Counted from the first letter of the stretch, positions 11,401 through 23,100 are shown. The stretch: DNA of 64,000 nt from Roridomyces roridus (GCA_029378245.1 JARKIF010000107.1:1-64000); one strand, 5' to 3'. Translations and numbers: made by a program. Notes: generated by a model from the letters alone, not told the origin.

Positions 11401-11905
11401 TTTCAGCAATTCGATTCAAGTCACTAATCGGTGCCACGACCGACTTGTTGGTTGTTAAGGCTGCAATCACCTGGGCCGATTTCCAACGTATGCGCGCCGT
11501 TGGTGACTCCAGGAGCTGCGGTATTTCTTGAAATACGGAGGAGTGGGCGATTCTCTGGGCTTCTGCCGTGTCCCAGGACAATCTCTGAGCCAGGTGCTCC
11601 CATACTCGGAGCTTGGTCCTGTTAGCCACATATTTGCAGCTAGGCACACTTATCAGATTGTTTTTTTCCAGCACCCAACAGCAATGTACGCACTCGAGGT
11701 ATGAACAAAAGATGTCCAACATCGCCTTGGTAAGCGGTTCAAATTCATTGTCCCGGATATATTCGAGAGCTTGGCGATGGTACATGAGCCACACCAGTGG
11801 TTTCACCACCGTGCGCAGATTGATTGTGGGTCCAATGGGATTACTGTCTGACCACCAGCTGACGAGGCTGACTTGCGACTCGTTTGCCCGTTCGAAGGAC
11901 TGCAT
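8447..11905 (-). CDS. ARM-repeat / C2 / protein-kinase fusion protein
   Basis: Multi-exon gene, introns about 50-60 nt, every join tested keeps frame. Residues about 1-300 are ARM-like helices (start WWSDSNPIGPTINL; repeated EIPQLLES...IR units). A short exon (LPLLRVAREQIKLT) leads into a C2 domain at about 320-500: VIAADGLKKRNRFRLPDP, NPYWNESF, IFDQRDFQKQDQGFLG, closest in my memory to the Rsp5/Nedd4 C2. A helical linker (HRLVGRLIRLFREDDKW) precedes the kinase (about 600-890): VAGGSFSDVY loop, VAVK lysine, LSHPTLLPFYG, HGDLKGEN catalytic loop, ADFGLSS, ARYQAPE, TDVYSWASVVYE, RPTAAQIVQRL. All catalytic residues are present; HGD replaces HRD, as is common in mushroom tyrosine-kinase-like enzymes. 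Predicted role: a phosphotransferase with C2-mediated membrane binding. The exact 3' exon and one possible intron in the C2 are unresolved. Confidence 0.85.
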
Positions 11906-12090
11906 AAAGGGAGATTGGGTGGGGGATGGGGAGAGAGATGGACACGTGTCTAGGTGGACGCTGACAGTGATGAATTCAAAAGGTAATCGTGATCCGAGAC
12001 AAGTCGGCCTCTCGATTGCTCTACAGAACGAATCTCTACGCTTCTAAGTAGTAGTAGTACTCTTGCTGTTCAATTGATTCCCAATTGAGA

Positions 12091-13567
12091 TCACCCCACT
12101 CTGTTGTCACACAGACTCGACCTCTCTGACAGGACCCCCAAAGAGGATTGCTGAGCCCCATCAGTGATTTTCATAAGCTTTACGCGAGGAGGGTGCTTCG
12201 AGGGCAAGAACACTACTGATGGGATGAGCTTGTAGGGAACGACCAGGACGGGGAGGACACACCCGACAAGCATCCCGAGAAGACCAGTCTCAGCGCCGCC
12301 GACTCGCCTGTCGAAAGGCAGCTGGAGGGCCCGACTCGGGAGGGTGTAGATGAGCTGCAGGAACCATAAGACACGGCGGAAGGGAGAGAAGGAAAATCAT
12401 ACCGCGAATGAAGAAATATGTGAATGCGGATGTCGTCAGGCGGAGGCGGATGATGGACCCGAGGGAAAGACGAGTGTCAAAGCCCAACAAACCTGGCGGA
12501 CAGTTGCGGCAAGCATGACCACGAAGAGCTGGAGCACTGTGAGAATGCGGAAAGACACTCGGAATGGACACTTACTGATGAGATGACCAGATATATCAGA
12601 CCGACGAAAGTGACGGCACCAGCACTACAACAAGGATTCAGCGACCGATAAGGAACTCAAGAGAAGGGGCACATACACAGGGACGTCGGAGGGCCGAAGG
12701 TTTGCGACGGTGTAGTATATGGGTTGGGCAACGAGCTCGGGTGCACTCGATAGTAAGGTGGCTGTGTTGGCGGCGGTCGACAGATTGGCAATGGATTGCA
12801 AGGCGATTCGGTTATGGCCGCGTACAGCTAGGCGGTGGCGATATCCTTTTGGACCCGACTGTAATAGAATGAGCTCAAGTCGAGATGCATCAACAGTAGA
12901 CCTACTAGATATTCTCATTCTTCGCTTCGGAGTCAAGAAAGGTAATCGCGCCTTGGAGGAATCGTTGGAGCCATTGACGTCAGAGACAGCCACGGTGAGG
13001 GTTGGCACTGGCCCCAGCTTGACTAGAGAAAGGTAAATCGCTGCCCCGACGTGACCAGAAAGTATTCACTCGCCCCGACATAAGTACCAAATCCTCGCCT
13101 GCAGGATTGCGTCTTCGAGCTGGGCTATCCCCCAGGGAACTTGTTCGCCGGAACAGCCTCCCATGAGATTACATTCCTTCCTGGATCAATACTGCTGAGT
13201 GCTTGTGAGACACCTTGGGTGACAGCCCCACCGTCAAAGTCTTGCAACGAAATCAGACGAAAGTCAAGGAAGAGGAAGAAAGTCGACTTACGACAATACA
13301 TCCAGGAAAGGTATGATGCGGGGAGCTCCATATCGAGCCCCAGTGGATCGAGAAGAGGGTGAAGATCACTACGGACAGGGCGACCACGCCGCCGATGACG
13401 GTCTTGAGACACACTCCCGGAGCAGAGGATGCTTGCGCAGACTTTTCAAATGGGAGGAGGCGGTACGGATTTGTATGTCGCTGCGGCTCTATCGTGCGCC
13501 GTTGCTTCAGAGGCGGCGGCGTCGTCAAAGGAGTCGCTTTTGGGGCGGTCGAGGAACATGGACATGA
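12091..13567 (-). pseudogene. SNG1/DUF3533-type membrane protein, frame-damaged
   Basis: SNG1-family proteins are multi-pass membrane proteins linked to nitrosoguanidine resistance in yeast. Recognisable in order: an acidic N-terminus (DRPKSDSFDDAAASEATA), one TM segment (TVIGGVVALSVVIFTLFSIHWGSIW), the hallmark FDGGAVTQGVSQAL...WEAVPANKFPGG, then YYTVANLRPSDVPV, GAVTFVGLIYLVIS, VLQLFVVMLAAT, LRLTTSAFTYFFI and ALQLPFDRRVG. Two breaks are visible. One is a 1-nt frame change between the N-terminus and the first TM, near 13450. The other is at PGG/IAQLEDAI near 13130, after which about 80-100 conserved residues are absent. Introns (for example a GTATGT donor after SDVPV) are otherwise normal. 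I call it a probable pseudogene; sequencing error at 13450 is an alternative. The start could also be 13624. Confidence 0.6.
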
Positions 13568-13624
13568 AAGGCGATGGGAAGGATGGTGACTGGTGGGAAA
13601 CGCGAGCCATTGTGAGTATGGCAT

Positions 13625-14616
13625 GGCGCGCGCGACGTCATAGCTGCGCTAATTGTCCGTCGAGACAAGACGGTGACACGGGTGTACGGATGATTGAGCG
13701 TCGGACTCGGGGAGACTGGCGGCGATGATGAGCAGTAACGATAGGCGAAAAACGTCATTCGTCTTCTGCAGGAGTCTACGCCGAAGGTCAGTTATCAGTC
13801 AAGTCAATTGTGACGAAAAACGGACCTGCCGCCTCGAAAACGCTAGTCCCACCGAAAACCCCGTGTGAATGCAATCCCATTGTGAATTCCCCTTCACAGG
13901 AATCTATGGCGAGTCGGTACCGAGTTAGACCTCGCAGAAGATACGACGCACCTTCTTGGGGCCTCCGCGACTGCACCACGCTTGGTCGTGGTCACGACGT
14001 GGCTGAAACCGGTCGGGATGTACAACGCCTTTGCCGATTTGTGGTACAGCCGTCCGCGTAGTGCAGCGTACTCTGCATTCGGAAAACAGCTAGAGAACAG
14101 GATGAGCCCGAAACCTTCAGCGAAACGATCCGACGCACCCGCTACTGACACTTGCGAACGCCATGTCGTCTGCTGACTCTCTCCGCTTTCCGAAATGCAC
14201 TTGGAAGCGAGGTGTGGTCCAGCGCGGGTAGAATCATCTTGCCCCGAGTTTGAGTGTTCAGGAATGACTCGATATCCATGCTTGAGGCACGGTCGGGGCG
14301 AGGACACGGCGGGAATGGGACAACTCACCTCAAATGCCACTCAGTGAAACGGAGTCTCAGAGTCTCAGAGGATACTCTACTGCGGCTGCCACGCGCGTTC
14401 GACGAGTCTTCCTGCCCTCAGAGTCAGAGACGAGACACGGAGCCTCAGCCTGGATATAGGCGTCAGCGAAAGCCGTGTCGTTGGAGCGCGACCATGGACC
14501 TATAGAGGAGACGGGACTAGGAGTCGGGACAAATGTCGACTCTGGGATTCAGAGTGTCGACCCAGGTCGGCGAGACTGAGGTTATCGTGGAGATGCTGGT
14601 CAGGTGAGAAGACGAA
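13625..14616. other. Intergenic stretch, nothing recognised
   Basis: Open frames here (up to 148 codons at 13894-14340, minus) have unnatural composition and no family resemblance. The stretch separates the SNG1-like gene from the F-box gene and presumably holds their promoters. No repeat or RNA gene is evident. Confidence 0.4.
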
Positions 14617-15952
14617 TTGATGCGCCCCGACCGCCATCATCATTTCCTCCGCACCACCACCATGCCGCCCAGACGACAACGGCGTAAATCCAAGCCTCGA
14701 GCCATAAACCCCCTCGAAATCGCCGAGCTCCTGGACCTCACTCTCAGTTTCGTGCACGATATCGAAGATCTCCGCGCCTGCGCACTGGTCAACACTGCTT
14801 GGATCGCGCCGTCCCAATCTCGCATATTCTCGACCATACGAGTCATGCACGGCCCTGGCACCAACACGGAAGCCAACGCCCAAGTCGCGCGCCTGTTAGA
14901 TATACTCTATGACGAGTCCCCGGACCTCATTCGATACATCGTCAATTTGGACGTGGGGCCACTCACCTTCATGAAGGAGAAAATCCAGGACGACCTATGC
15001 GACCTTGCGTTCTCGCATCTGACCAGCCTCAAAGTCAGCAGTGAGCCTGGCTGGCGCTACGATATGAGGGAGGCCTGCCTGATTCAGAGACTGGTCAGCA
15101 CGCCATCCCTCGAATCGGTCTTTATCAACTGCATCTTCAATGGATCGTTGGACCTCCTTCTACTATGGGAACAATGCACCGACCGACTCAAGCACGTCGT
15201 CGTCTGTTCGGGGGTCATGTTTCTGCGAGATGCACTCAAAAGTGATTTTGCCGAGAGACTCAATATCAAGGTCCCCAGAAGTCATATCAAGCTCGAGTCG
15301 TTTGGGACCCACGACACGCCCGACGTTACCGGGCCATGGCTGGATGATTTCCGCTGCCCATTCGACGTGTCCGCCATCACAGCATACCAATTCTGCTTCC
15401 CCATGGACGACTTTCTCGAAACCATCCTCTCCGAAGCGATGTCCAACACCATCGAATTGCTCTCCATCCGCTCCGTACGCACCACCCTCTCTCCCTGCAT
15501 AAGTAATATAATCTTCATCCTAGTACGAAATGGTTTACACGACCAACATCTCCCGCTTCCTCAAAACCACCCAGCTCGACATCCGCGGCGACCTACACGA
15601 CGCCACATACCTCGATTTCCTCCACACCATACTCCCAGAGAACCGGCCCCGAATCAAGGCACTCCGATTCCGCGCATTCCAAGAGGTCGACATACCAGCA
15701 CTCGACAAACTCCTATTCGGAGCCCAGAACGACTTTTCTGGGCTCAAGATCGTGGAGATCCTTCTGAGCCAGGAGCTGCCGGATCTCGTGCAGAGTGCGC
15801 GCGCAGGGGATCATTTTAAATGGATGGGTCCCAATATCACTTTGCGCTGGAGTACGTCGTTCTTCTCTTTGGGATTGTGCGCATTCGACTGATTTTGTTC
15901 TGCAGACTTTGACCACGAGTCCTTCGTGACGTGGTATCAGAGGATGGTGTAG
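14617..15952 (+). CDS. F-box-like protein
   Basis: Starts at 14617 (MMRPDRHHHF) or more likely 14662 (MPPRRQRRKSKPRAINPLEI). An F-box-like segment covers residues about 15-60: NPLEIAELLDLTLSFVHDIEDLRACALVNTAWIAPSQSRIF. Leucine-rich strands follow (HLTSLKVSS, TPSLESVFINCIF, NTIELLSIRSVR). A short intron near 15500-15529 joins to NISRFLKTTQLDIRGDLHDATYLDFL. A second intron (about 15851-15905) gives the final exon DHESFVTWYQRMV and stop at 15950. No nonsense codon in the spliced product, so it looks functional at roughly 410-430 residues. Predicted SCF substrate adaptor by family; the target is unknown. Confidence 0.7.
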
Positions 15953-16689
15953 ATAGATTCAATAACACCCTTTATGAGATGAAGAGGAGATGGATTTGCA
16001 CATATATAAGGACCAACAAATTATACTTGAGCAAAATCGTCCCCGAAATCACCACCCCCACCTTCTTCTTCGCACGCAGACGCCCCAATCCCTCGACGAT
16101 TCTTGGGTTCCTCGACGCCACCCTCCGCCGCCATCGCCGGATCCGGTATCACAATCCGCCTCCTCACCCTCCGCATCCCCAGCGCCGTCTGCACGTCCAT
16201 GACGTGTTCCGCGTCAGGCGCCTTTTCGCTTCATTGCTAATGTCGAGACTCGTGGCACCTCCTTCGGGCTGGCGGGCTCGGCGCAATTGACAATGAGAAG
16301 CCGGGGCCGGCTTGGACGCGCGTGGCTCGCCGGGCATGGGGACAGCTTGATTCTTGACAAGAGTAGACGACGCCGAGCGAGTGCCTGCTGCAGCTAAGAG
16401 CTTGATCGTCATATTTCGAGTTGAGCTAGGAAGGCTCCTTCGAGGTCCATCTAGTAGCAGGCGTCGTGCTGCGAGGCCTGGACAGTGGAGAGTGGAGGGG
16501 AGGGCAGGGAAGGCCGACGTGATAATTTGCAGGGGTCGGGGACGAGACTTCCGAGATGAATGCCGATGGGAAGGAGAGGCAGCCGGGGAGGCAGGAGTGG
16601 CCGTGGAGGCAGATGCGGCCGGAGAGGGAGACGTTGACGGGAATGGAGACGTGATCGGGGAAGGAGAGACCTCCTTGATACACTGCATG
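15953..16689. other. Intergenic, GC-rich low-complexity stretch
   Basis: Between the F-box gene and the SNG1-like remnant. 16500-16660 is rich in GGAGAGG-like purine runs, giving long but compositionally biased frames (Ser/Pro or Gly/Glu rich) on both strands. No gene or mobile element is supported. Confidence 0.4.
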
Positions 16690-17263
16690 CCTTGACGATA
16701 TAGCCTGGACGGGTGAAGGTGAAGCGCAGGGCGTCTTTGGAGAGGGTGTAGATGAGCTGCAGGAGCATGAGGCGGAAATACAAGCGAGAGAATGAAGACC
16801 GCACCGCGATGAAGAAATATGCGACTGCTGATGTCGTGAGGCGGAGGTTAAAGTACTTGATCAGCCACCCGGGGGTGAGAGTGCTGGCGGCAAGCATGAC
16901 CACAAACCTGAAGAACTGTAAACAGTATTGAACACATATGTAGCTCCACCGAAGAAGGCTTACCGATAGAATGACTAGGGTGGCGAGGAGCGTGAAGACG
17001 CCGGCGAGCGCATTGACGGGGATCCGAGCCGCCTTGGGGTCCTCTTCAGTGAAGAGGACCGAGTGGCTGCAAGACGGTCTTGAAAGAGGCGGTGGGGAAG
17101 CACTGGAACGCGAGGCTTGAGGACTCCTGGGGTCAGAATAGCGGGGGACTGGAGCGGAGGGGGACTGCCGGGAGGGACTGGGCGAGGCCAGTCCATACCA
17201 AGCGAGGGCCGCCCGAAAGTGCAATCTGGCATCGTCAGCGTCTCCTGCACAACTCCAACCCAT
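16690..17263 (-). pseudogene. Second SNG1-like membrane-protein remnant
   Basis: Spliced reading gives one TM helix (IPVNALAGVFTLLATLVILS), then after a GTAAGC intron FFRFVVMLAASTLTPGWLIKYFNLRLTTSAVAYFFIA, and after another intron LIYTLSKDALRFTFTR. The RLTTSAVAYFFI and FVVMLAA parts and their exon borders match the gene at 12091-13567 (RLTTSAFTYFFI, FVVMLAAT), so they are paralogues. Only this C-terminal membrane portion is recognisable; the N-terminal hallmark is absent. It could instead be a short diverged membrane protein, but partial homology favours a remnant. Confidence 0.45.
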
Positions 17264-17299
17264 TCGCCCGGAGCCGGGCGTTCTCGCAAGTCGACAGAG

Positions 17300-18304
17300 T
17301 GGCCAATAGTTTGCGCCCGATGCATGATTTGAAAAGGGGCGCAGCTACGTAACTGCCGCCTGCGTTCCCATCAATTACCTTGAGTAACTTCAGTGAACGA
17401 AAAGAAGCATGAAGCGCGAAGACAACGCAACCAGTCCTGATCACGATCCTTTCCCGCCCCGCCTCCTCCGAGTCCCAGCCTCCACCTGGGATGAAATTGC
17501 CTTGTAGCTCGATTTCGGTGACACGGAAGTTGAGGGCGCCGGCTGAGTAGCCACTTTATTGAATGGAGGAGGGTGGATGTGTTCAGGACGCCCGGGAGGA
17601 GGAGCGAGAGTGCCTTGGCCCCGTCACGGTCGGAATGCGTGGAAGATTTTGCTCGTGCTGGCTGACTTGAACCTCGGATATGGTGACCAAATCAACGAGC
17701 AGGTTTGAGTCTCTGGGCCAGACTCCAGCGTGGATGGAGATGGTCATTGGTCTGTGTAAAAAAGAGAGTCGCCGACCCGGCAATCAGAAATCGCATGCCC
17801 AAAATGGTCACCTTTGATCTCTCTCAGCCTCGTGGAGAGAACAATCTCAAGTCACACTCCTCAACAAACCGACGTCTTCAGGCACGTCCGGAGGATACCC
17901 GTCGCTTCCTTGGCTCAGTTGTAAACAGTCCCGCCTGCAACGAGTCAGCCTTTGCCTCTCGTATGGGTTCGATCCCCGAAGGAAGCTGGTCGTGGCGTCC
18001 CGCCTTTCGCAGAACTTCCCCTGACAAGGGAAGGTGAGGGTGCGTCGTCTAGGAGTTGAGTTCTGGTTAACAATCGCAGATAGCGTCGCTCCACATGGCA
18101 TCCTTTTTCGTGTGTTTTCGATATCTCCTGCCTCCGAGTCGAGGCGAAGAAGCATATTCTTCGTTAATCTGCAGGCACCGTCGAATTGTTGTCCAAAGGC
18201 AACATAAAGGAATCTGAGGAGCATCTTGGACTTGGATGGTTCGAACATTCGAAGGTTCTGCATCTATATGACATCTAAGTAATACACGAACTTCCAGTAC
18301 ATCC
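17300..18304. other. Intergenic, nothing recognised
   Basis: One open frame of 138 codons (17847-18263, minus) has no recognised motif and unlikely composition. A tRNA-like T-loop at 17965-17978 was checked and rejected. No repeat borders are visible. Confidence 0.35.
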
Positions 18305-20422
18305 CTAGTGAAATTCCGTAACATCCAAGTTGGACTTTGCTACCAACTCTGCAAGATCCTGCAGCCCTTCCTCGCCATCTCCATCGCAAGCAATATTCAC
18401 CAGCTGCTCGTGTATCGCCCCGGTGCTACACCGCAACGGGACAATCCAATGCCGCCCAAGACTTCCCTCGCGCAGTCGCATAACATGAATAATCATACGT
18501 CCTTCGCTCCTTGCCGCTCGCGCTAAGGTATCGTGCCACTCGAGCCCAGCTGCCCCAGCAATCCAATCCAACGCCTCCCGGTTCGCGGCGAGTGAAAAAA
18601 CCTCGACTCGAGGCCCCGCATGCGTGTAGTCGAACAGAACGAAATACCCCTTGCCCGGATCACCCCATTGGCGCATGCACTTGACGGCGTCGGTGAAGAT
18701 TTGGAGTTTCATACGCATGTAGTCACGATGCAGGAGGGCTCGCATGAAGGCTCGGTGGCCCAATGTCACCCAAGGAGTTCGACCACCTGAATAGTATTCG
18801 ATCATCGAGGTCGGCCAGGCTTGTTATTCACTTACGGAGTAGGAATCCATGCAATTTACACGCGGCTCTATGCCCATTCTGCCAGTCGACAGCCTGGCAT
18901 GCATTCGAGCAATAATACAGCGACTTGCAGCCTTTACATCGCTTGAGGTCTTTCGTGGGGCCGAACATCCCACACTATCAGAATCTCAACCCAGGGCGAA
19001 TGGAAACCAAGACAAACCACACACCAATGTGTTGTCGCACGCTCGCATGCGGATGGCGCTAGCCGAGTCGAAAGACTCGAAAAGCGCAGCTGTCTCTTTA
19101 GCCTGGGTGGCAAACTGGGTCCATGCCTCGCGCATCTCTGGCACGAAACGCGTTATCGCTCCCCCATTCTCGGAAAGCGCAGAAAGCACACTCTTCCCGG
19201 ATCCATCTCCCCAGTACGGCGTACAGGACGGGAGCACATCAAGCAAGATGGACTTGAGATCACCGCGCAGGTCATCGAGAGGACGGTGTTGTGCACACAC
19301 GGCTACCACCTCAATGAATCCGAGGGAAATAGACGGCCGGATGGAGTGGTGTAGCGTCTGGTTGTTGAATAGCCGTTGGAGAGGGTTCAAACATTGGTTG
19401 ACCAGGACCGAAGGCTCCCAATCCACGTCCTCGCTGCGGAAGATATGAACCGCGCGTATGGCACGAACTAGACCGCCAACCAGGTTTTGCCGGACAAGTT
19501 GGATGACGAAGCGACCCGTCAGTTCGGATTTGCCGACATCAGGCCCCTCGAGAGCGTTCATTATGAATTGAAGGAGGGTCGTGAAAGGTAGAAGGAAGCT
19601 CAGGTATTCCCTCCTCAGCCGTGGGTTGTCGAACATATCGATCGCATAATGAAGGTGGCGCAGGGACCACATGGCCAGGACCGAAGGACCATGATCGCCG
19701 ACGCCCTCCACAAAAGTCTCCAAATTTGCGCGCTTGCCGAGGTTATCGTCGGCCATGAATGTAACCACGGAGGTGAAAAGTACGAGGTGATAATGCGAGG
19801 GTTGTCCAAGGGTTGGGTCCTTCTTCAGTGCAAGGACAGCTATCCAAGCACGGGACAGAACGCCGTAAAATCCGGGCATGGAGACAACAACTTGCGTCAT
19901 CTCGGGATAGTTCTGCAGGTTGTACGCGAATTGGATGACCCGGGAGCATGTTACCCGATCCATGTCATCGTATCGGCGAACCCGGTGGTGAGCCTCGAGA
20001 AACTCATACCAGCGCCAGACGCGAGACCAAAGCTCAGGAGCTGCTTCTCGCGGGACGTTCTTGGTGGAAGCCAATGCGTCCAGAGACTTCATCGCCAGGT
20101 GATACGTGCCGGCTTCGTCGGGCGTGAATATGGCAAAGTCAGGATCACTGTTGGGGATTCTGGCTGGGTCGAGGAGCTGGTAGACCAGAGGGAGAAGATG
20201 GACCAGTTGAGGTTGATTCGAAGGTCGAGTCAGGTACTCCACCAGTCGATTCATGTGCTGAGTGGAACCAGCTGCTGTCGCCTGTGCCAAACGCTGCGAA
20301 GTGACGTTGGAGAAGATTCTCGGCGTGGGGAGGATGTTGAGACGAACCCGCATGGTAAGTGGCAGATGTTGGAGAGCACTGAGTTGAAGGCTTGCATGCA
20401 TGATGGTGAAAGGAGAAACCAA
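18305..20422 (-). CDS. MYND zinc-finger protein, long helical type (copy 1)
   Basis: Starts at 20422, or at 20401 where MHASLQLSALQHLPLTMR is the usual start of this mushroom family. About 460 residues of helical, ARM-like sequence follow (VYQLLDPARIP, ELWSRVWRWYEFLE). An intron (about 18979-19030) after CDNTL joins to a MYND zinc finger: CGMFGPTKDLKRCKGCKSLYYCSNACQAVDWQNGHRAAC, with the cysteine/histidine pattern of protein-binding MYND domains. A second intron gives the conserved tail RTPWVTLGHRAFMRALLHRDYMRMK...TEFH, ending at 18305. About 700 residues, no breaks. The role is unknown; MYND domains bind proline-rich peptides. A paralogue lies at 32040-34159. Confidence 0.75.
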
Positions 20423-20596
20423 GACGGGTCGATGGGTGCAGTTGTTATTGATCCGAAAAAGGCCGAACAGGGGCAGTCTGTGGCTCGAACTCTGCTACAA
20501 CCTGAACTGGTCCAAAGATCCTTATGGATCGAGCGCAGTACTAGTATTAAATATCCCGGGGATTGGTGAATATTGTACCTAGTCGTTGAGGATAGG

Positions 20597-20705
20597 ATAC
20601 GGGTGGAAGCGCAGTGCGATTGACAATTGGCGCGCGATCCAGATGAATAGTCCAGAAGTACATCCAGAATACGGCAGAGGAATGAGCTGTTGTCCGGCCA
20701 GGTGC
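20597..20705. repeat. Direct repeat, unit 1 (partner at 22983-23100)
   Basis: Shares a long near-identical stretch (tggaagcgcagtgcgattga and following caattggcgcgcgatccaga) with 22983-23100 in the same orientation. In the minus strand both could encode ...WIARQLSIALRFHP..., possibly a relic exon of a small gene divergent from MYND copy A. The copies flank MYND copy A (20879-22733), so they may mark a duplication or exchange junction. Confidence 0.5.
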
Positions 20706-20878
20706 GCCAACTGAGGGGGAATTTTTCTTGCGAATACTCGAGTCGGAACGACCCAGACGTCGAGAATCGAGATGAGATGACGGTGGCACGAGTGGAAATC
20801 CAGCAAAAAGCGGAAGAAAAGGACCAGGGATGTTTTTGAGGCACAATTCAGACGCGTCTCCCATTCCGTCATGGCGGT

Positions 20879-22733
20879 TTGGATCAAGTTGGACAAAGTT
20901 TGGCCGAGTTTGAGAGGCCTATTGATCTCGTACCACCACCATCGTTTCCCCGTCCGTCAGCTCCCTCCCGCATATACTCGCCAATTCCTGTGGCGCCCCC
21001 CATACAGCTCGCTTGGTCTGATCCCCGCGCATGGGACGAAAAGTGGGCGAAATTCCTCGCCGAGTTCGCTGCCCGACTGGGAGTCGCATTGCTTCCCACG
21101 GCGCCGACCTTCTTTCTCGAGGCTTGTAACCTTCGGTGTCTGACCTCAAAGTTCAGCACACATACCCCGGAACAACGCCACGATCTGATTCAGCACACCC
21201 GTAGCCTCCGGAAAAGCTTGTGCAGCATCCAGATGAATATGACTCGCGTTGCGGCTCCCTACTTTGTCGGAAAAGAGAGGCTGCGTCGACGATGGATGGA
21301 GGCAACGCCGGAAACGCGTGGAGATCTCATTCTCTCCGGTCTGGTCAACACTTGCTCCGCCTACCCCGCTCTTCATGACGCCCGTTACTATTGCGCAAAA
21401 GAGATGGATGTCGAGTCGCATCGACGAGACGGTCGACTCTTCCTCGATCTTTTGCAGGAGATGATGGTTCAGAACCCGACCGATAGCGACCCAGACAGCC
21501 CAACATATATCTCACATCCCGCGTGGGACGCAATGGCGGCCGACCAGGAAGCCTGGACTTCGACGGATAAACAGTTCGCACTCACGTTCATACTTGCAGA
21601 ACGGAACATGTTGATCGGTGAGACTTTGAGTATATCATTCCAAACCAGCGCTGAGTCACAATCACGTAGGCTTCGTCGTACTCTTCGCGCTTTGCTCTTT
21701 CCTTGAGAGACCGATCCCCCAACTCACTCTGTCCAAAGCGACTCACAAGCCCCCAAAGAGAGTCAAAGCCGGCGTGAATCCTCCTCTGAAAGCCGCACTG
21801 CGTATGCTTTACGGGGAGGAGGCGACAAAGGGTTTCACACAAGCTGCGCGCGAAAGTAACCAGGGATATTGCATTCAAGAGCAAGAGATGTACGCAAAAG
21901 ACAAGCAGCTTTGTCATTCGTGCAGGCAACCGAACGATGCGACGACAAAGTATCCGCGCTGCAAACGGTGCTGGGATACAGTGCAGAGAGAAGTCTTGTA
22001 TTGTTCCTCGTTCGTGACGTTCATATTTGTCTTGTTTATTCCAACCGTTGACCTGTAATTTCGCAGTGATTGTCAAAAGGTCGACTGGAAAGCTGGGCAT
22101 AAGAAGGAGTGTGGGCGTTGGCTCCAGTTCGAGGATTTCACGCCTTCCACTCCCGAACAGCATTCCTCTCACATCGGCCCTCCGCTCCACGGCTTCAAGC
22201 GCTCCGGAGCACTCATCTGGCAAGTATCAGAACTCAACAGACTATCTCCCCAGTACGACTACATTGTTTTCTTGGAGTACGATTGCATATACGTCTCCTT
22301 CCCCCTCCCGCCTATCCGCGCCGCCTTTTGCGCCTGTCGAGACAAGGCATTGACGACAGGTGATTGCTGCGCCGTTGCGATGCTTGCACAGTTTCTTCTC
22401 CGAGTCTTTGTGTACAAGAATGACCCGTCGCCACAGACTATTGGTGTCAACCCAGCTGCTATGCATATGATGAAGCAGATCATGGACGAGTACGAGTTGC
22501 CGGAGATTGTGATCGCGGTCAACGAGATGGAGCAGCGGATGTATACAGATGGAGGGCGTCGCCCGTCCGTGATTCTTTTTTCCCTCTATCATTCGGTGAT
22601 TCTGATTCTCCCCACCAGACCTCTGATTGTCGAGGCGGGGATCTCGGCGGCACAGTGGGGGGCAATGGCATCCATCTGGTATGTAGAAGCTGGAGAGATT
22701 TCGGTTCCAGGCGCTCAGGTACAGTCTGCCTAG
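20879..22733 (+). CDS. MYND family copy A
   Basis: Four exons. Exon 1 (to about 21618) encodes the family's conserved N-terminal half: PPIQLAWSDPRAWDEKWAKF, RRRWMEATPETRGDLILSG, EMDVESHRRDGRLFLDLLQE, ending AERNMLI. A 50-nt intron leads to GFVVLFALCSFLERPIPQL. The MYND finger (CHSCRQPNDATTKYPRCKRCW...LYCSS) is split by an intron and finished by DCQKVDWKAGHKKEC. Next is the C-terminal module FKRSGALIWQVSELNRLSPQYDYIVF and AAFCACRDKALTTGDCCAVAML. A last intron gives LIVEAGISAAQWGAM and stop at 22731. All eight zinc ligands are present and there are no breaks; about 525 residues. Function unknown. Confidence 0.8.
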
Positions 22734-22982
22734 AGCAGGGAAGCAGGAAGAAGTGTGTTCATGGTCGTCCTAAGGCTGTCTGTATTCATGTTGTTTTCTT
22801 GGCAAAAACATTTTTAAAAGTGTTTCGTATCATCCAGTTTCATACTTGAACGACAGCTCGCGCGTGTCTGCACCGTCAATGAGTAGGAGCAGCCGAAAGG
22901 TGTATGACATTAAATACTCCGCTCATGCCGGTGTTTACCTAGTGGCGTGGGCAGATGTTAACTACTTCCACTGAGGGCCGGG

Positions 22983-23100
22983 ATGGAAGCGCAGTGCGAT
23001 TGACAATTGGCGCGCGATCCAGATCGGCGAGAATAGTCCAAATGTACTTACAATGTGATACAGAAGCCCGCAGAAGAACGAGCTGCTGTCGGGACAGGTG
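22983..23100. repeat. Direct repeat, unit 2 (partner at 20597-20705)
   Basis: Same orientation as unit 1 and nearly identical over the core, with a few added bases (cggcg) in the middle. It lies between the convergent 3' ends of MYND copies A and B. The rest of 22734-23196 shows no gene. Confidence 0.5.

Noticed and set aside
16451..16690. Extension of the second SNG1-like frame into a Pro/Leu/Arg-rich tail
   Set aside because: The tail is low-complexity reading of purine-rich DNA (ggagagg repeats) without similarity to the family.
17940..17990. T-loop-like gggttcgatccccg on the plus strand
   Set aside because: The upstream sequence does not form D or anticodon arms at tRNA spacing, and there is no A box.
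20879..21706. Codons after MLIG in copy A (ETLSISFQTSAESQ...) as part of the protein
   Set aside because: They are the intron and out-of-frame exon 2; all family members agree on a splice at this point.
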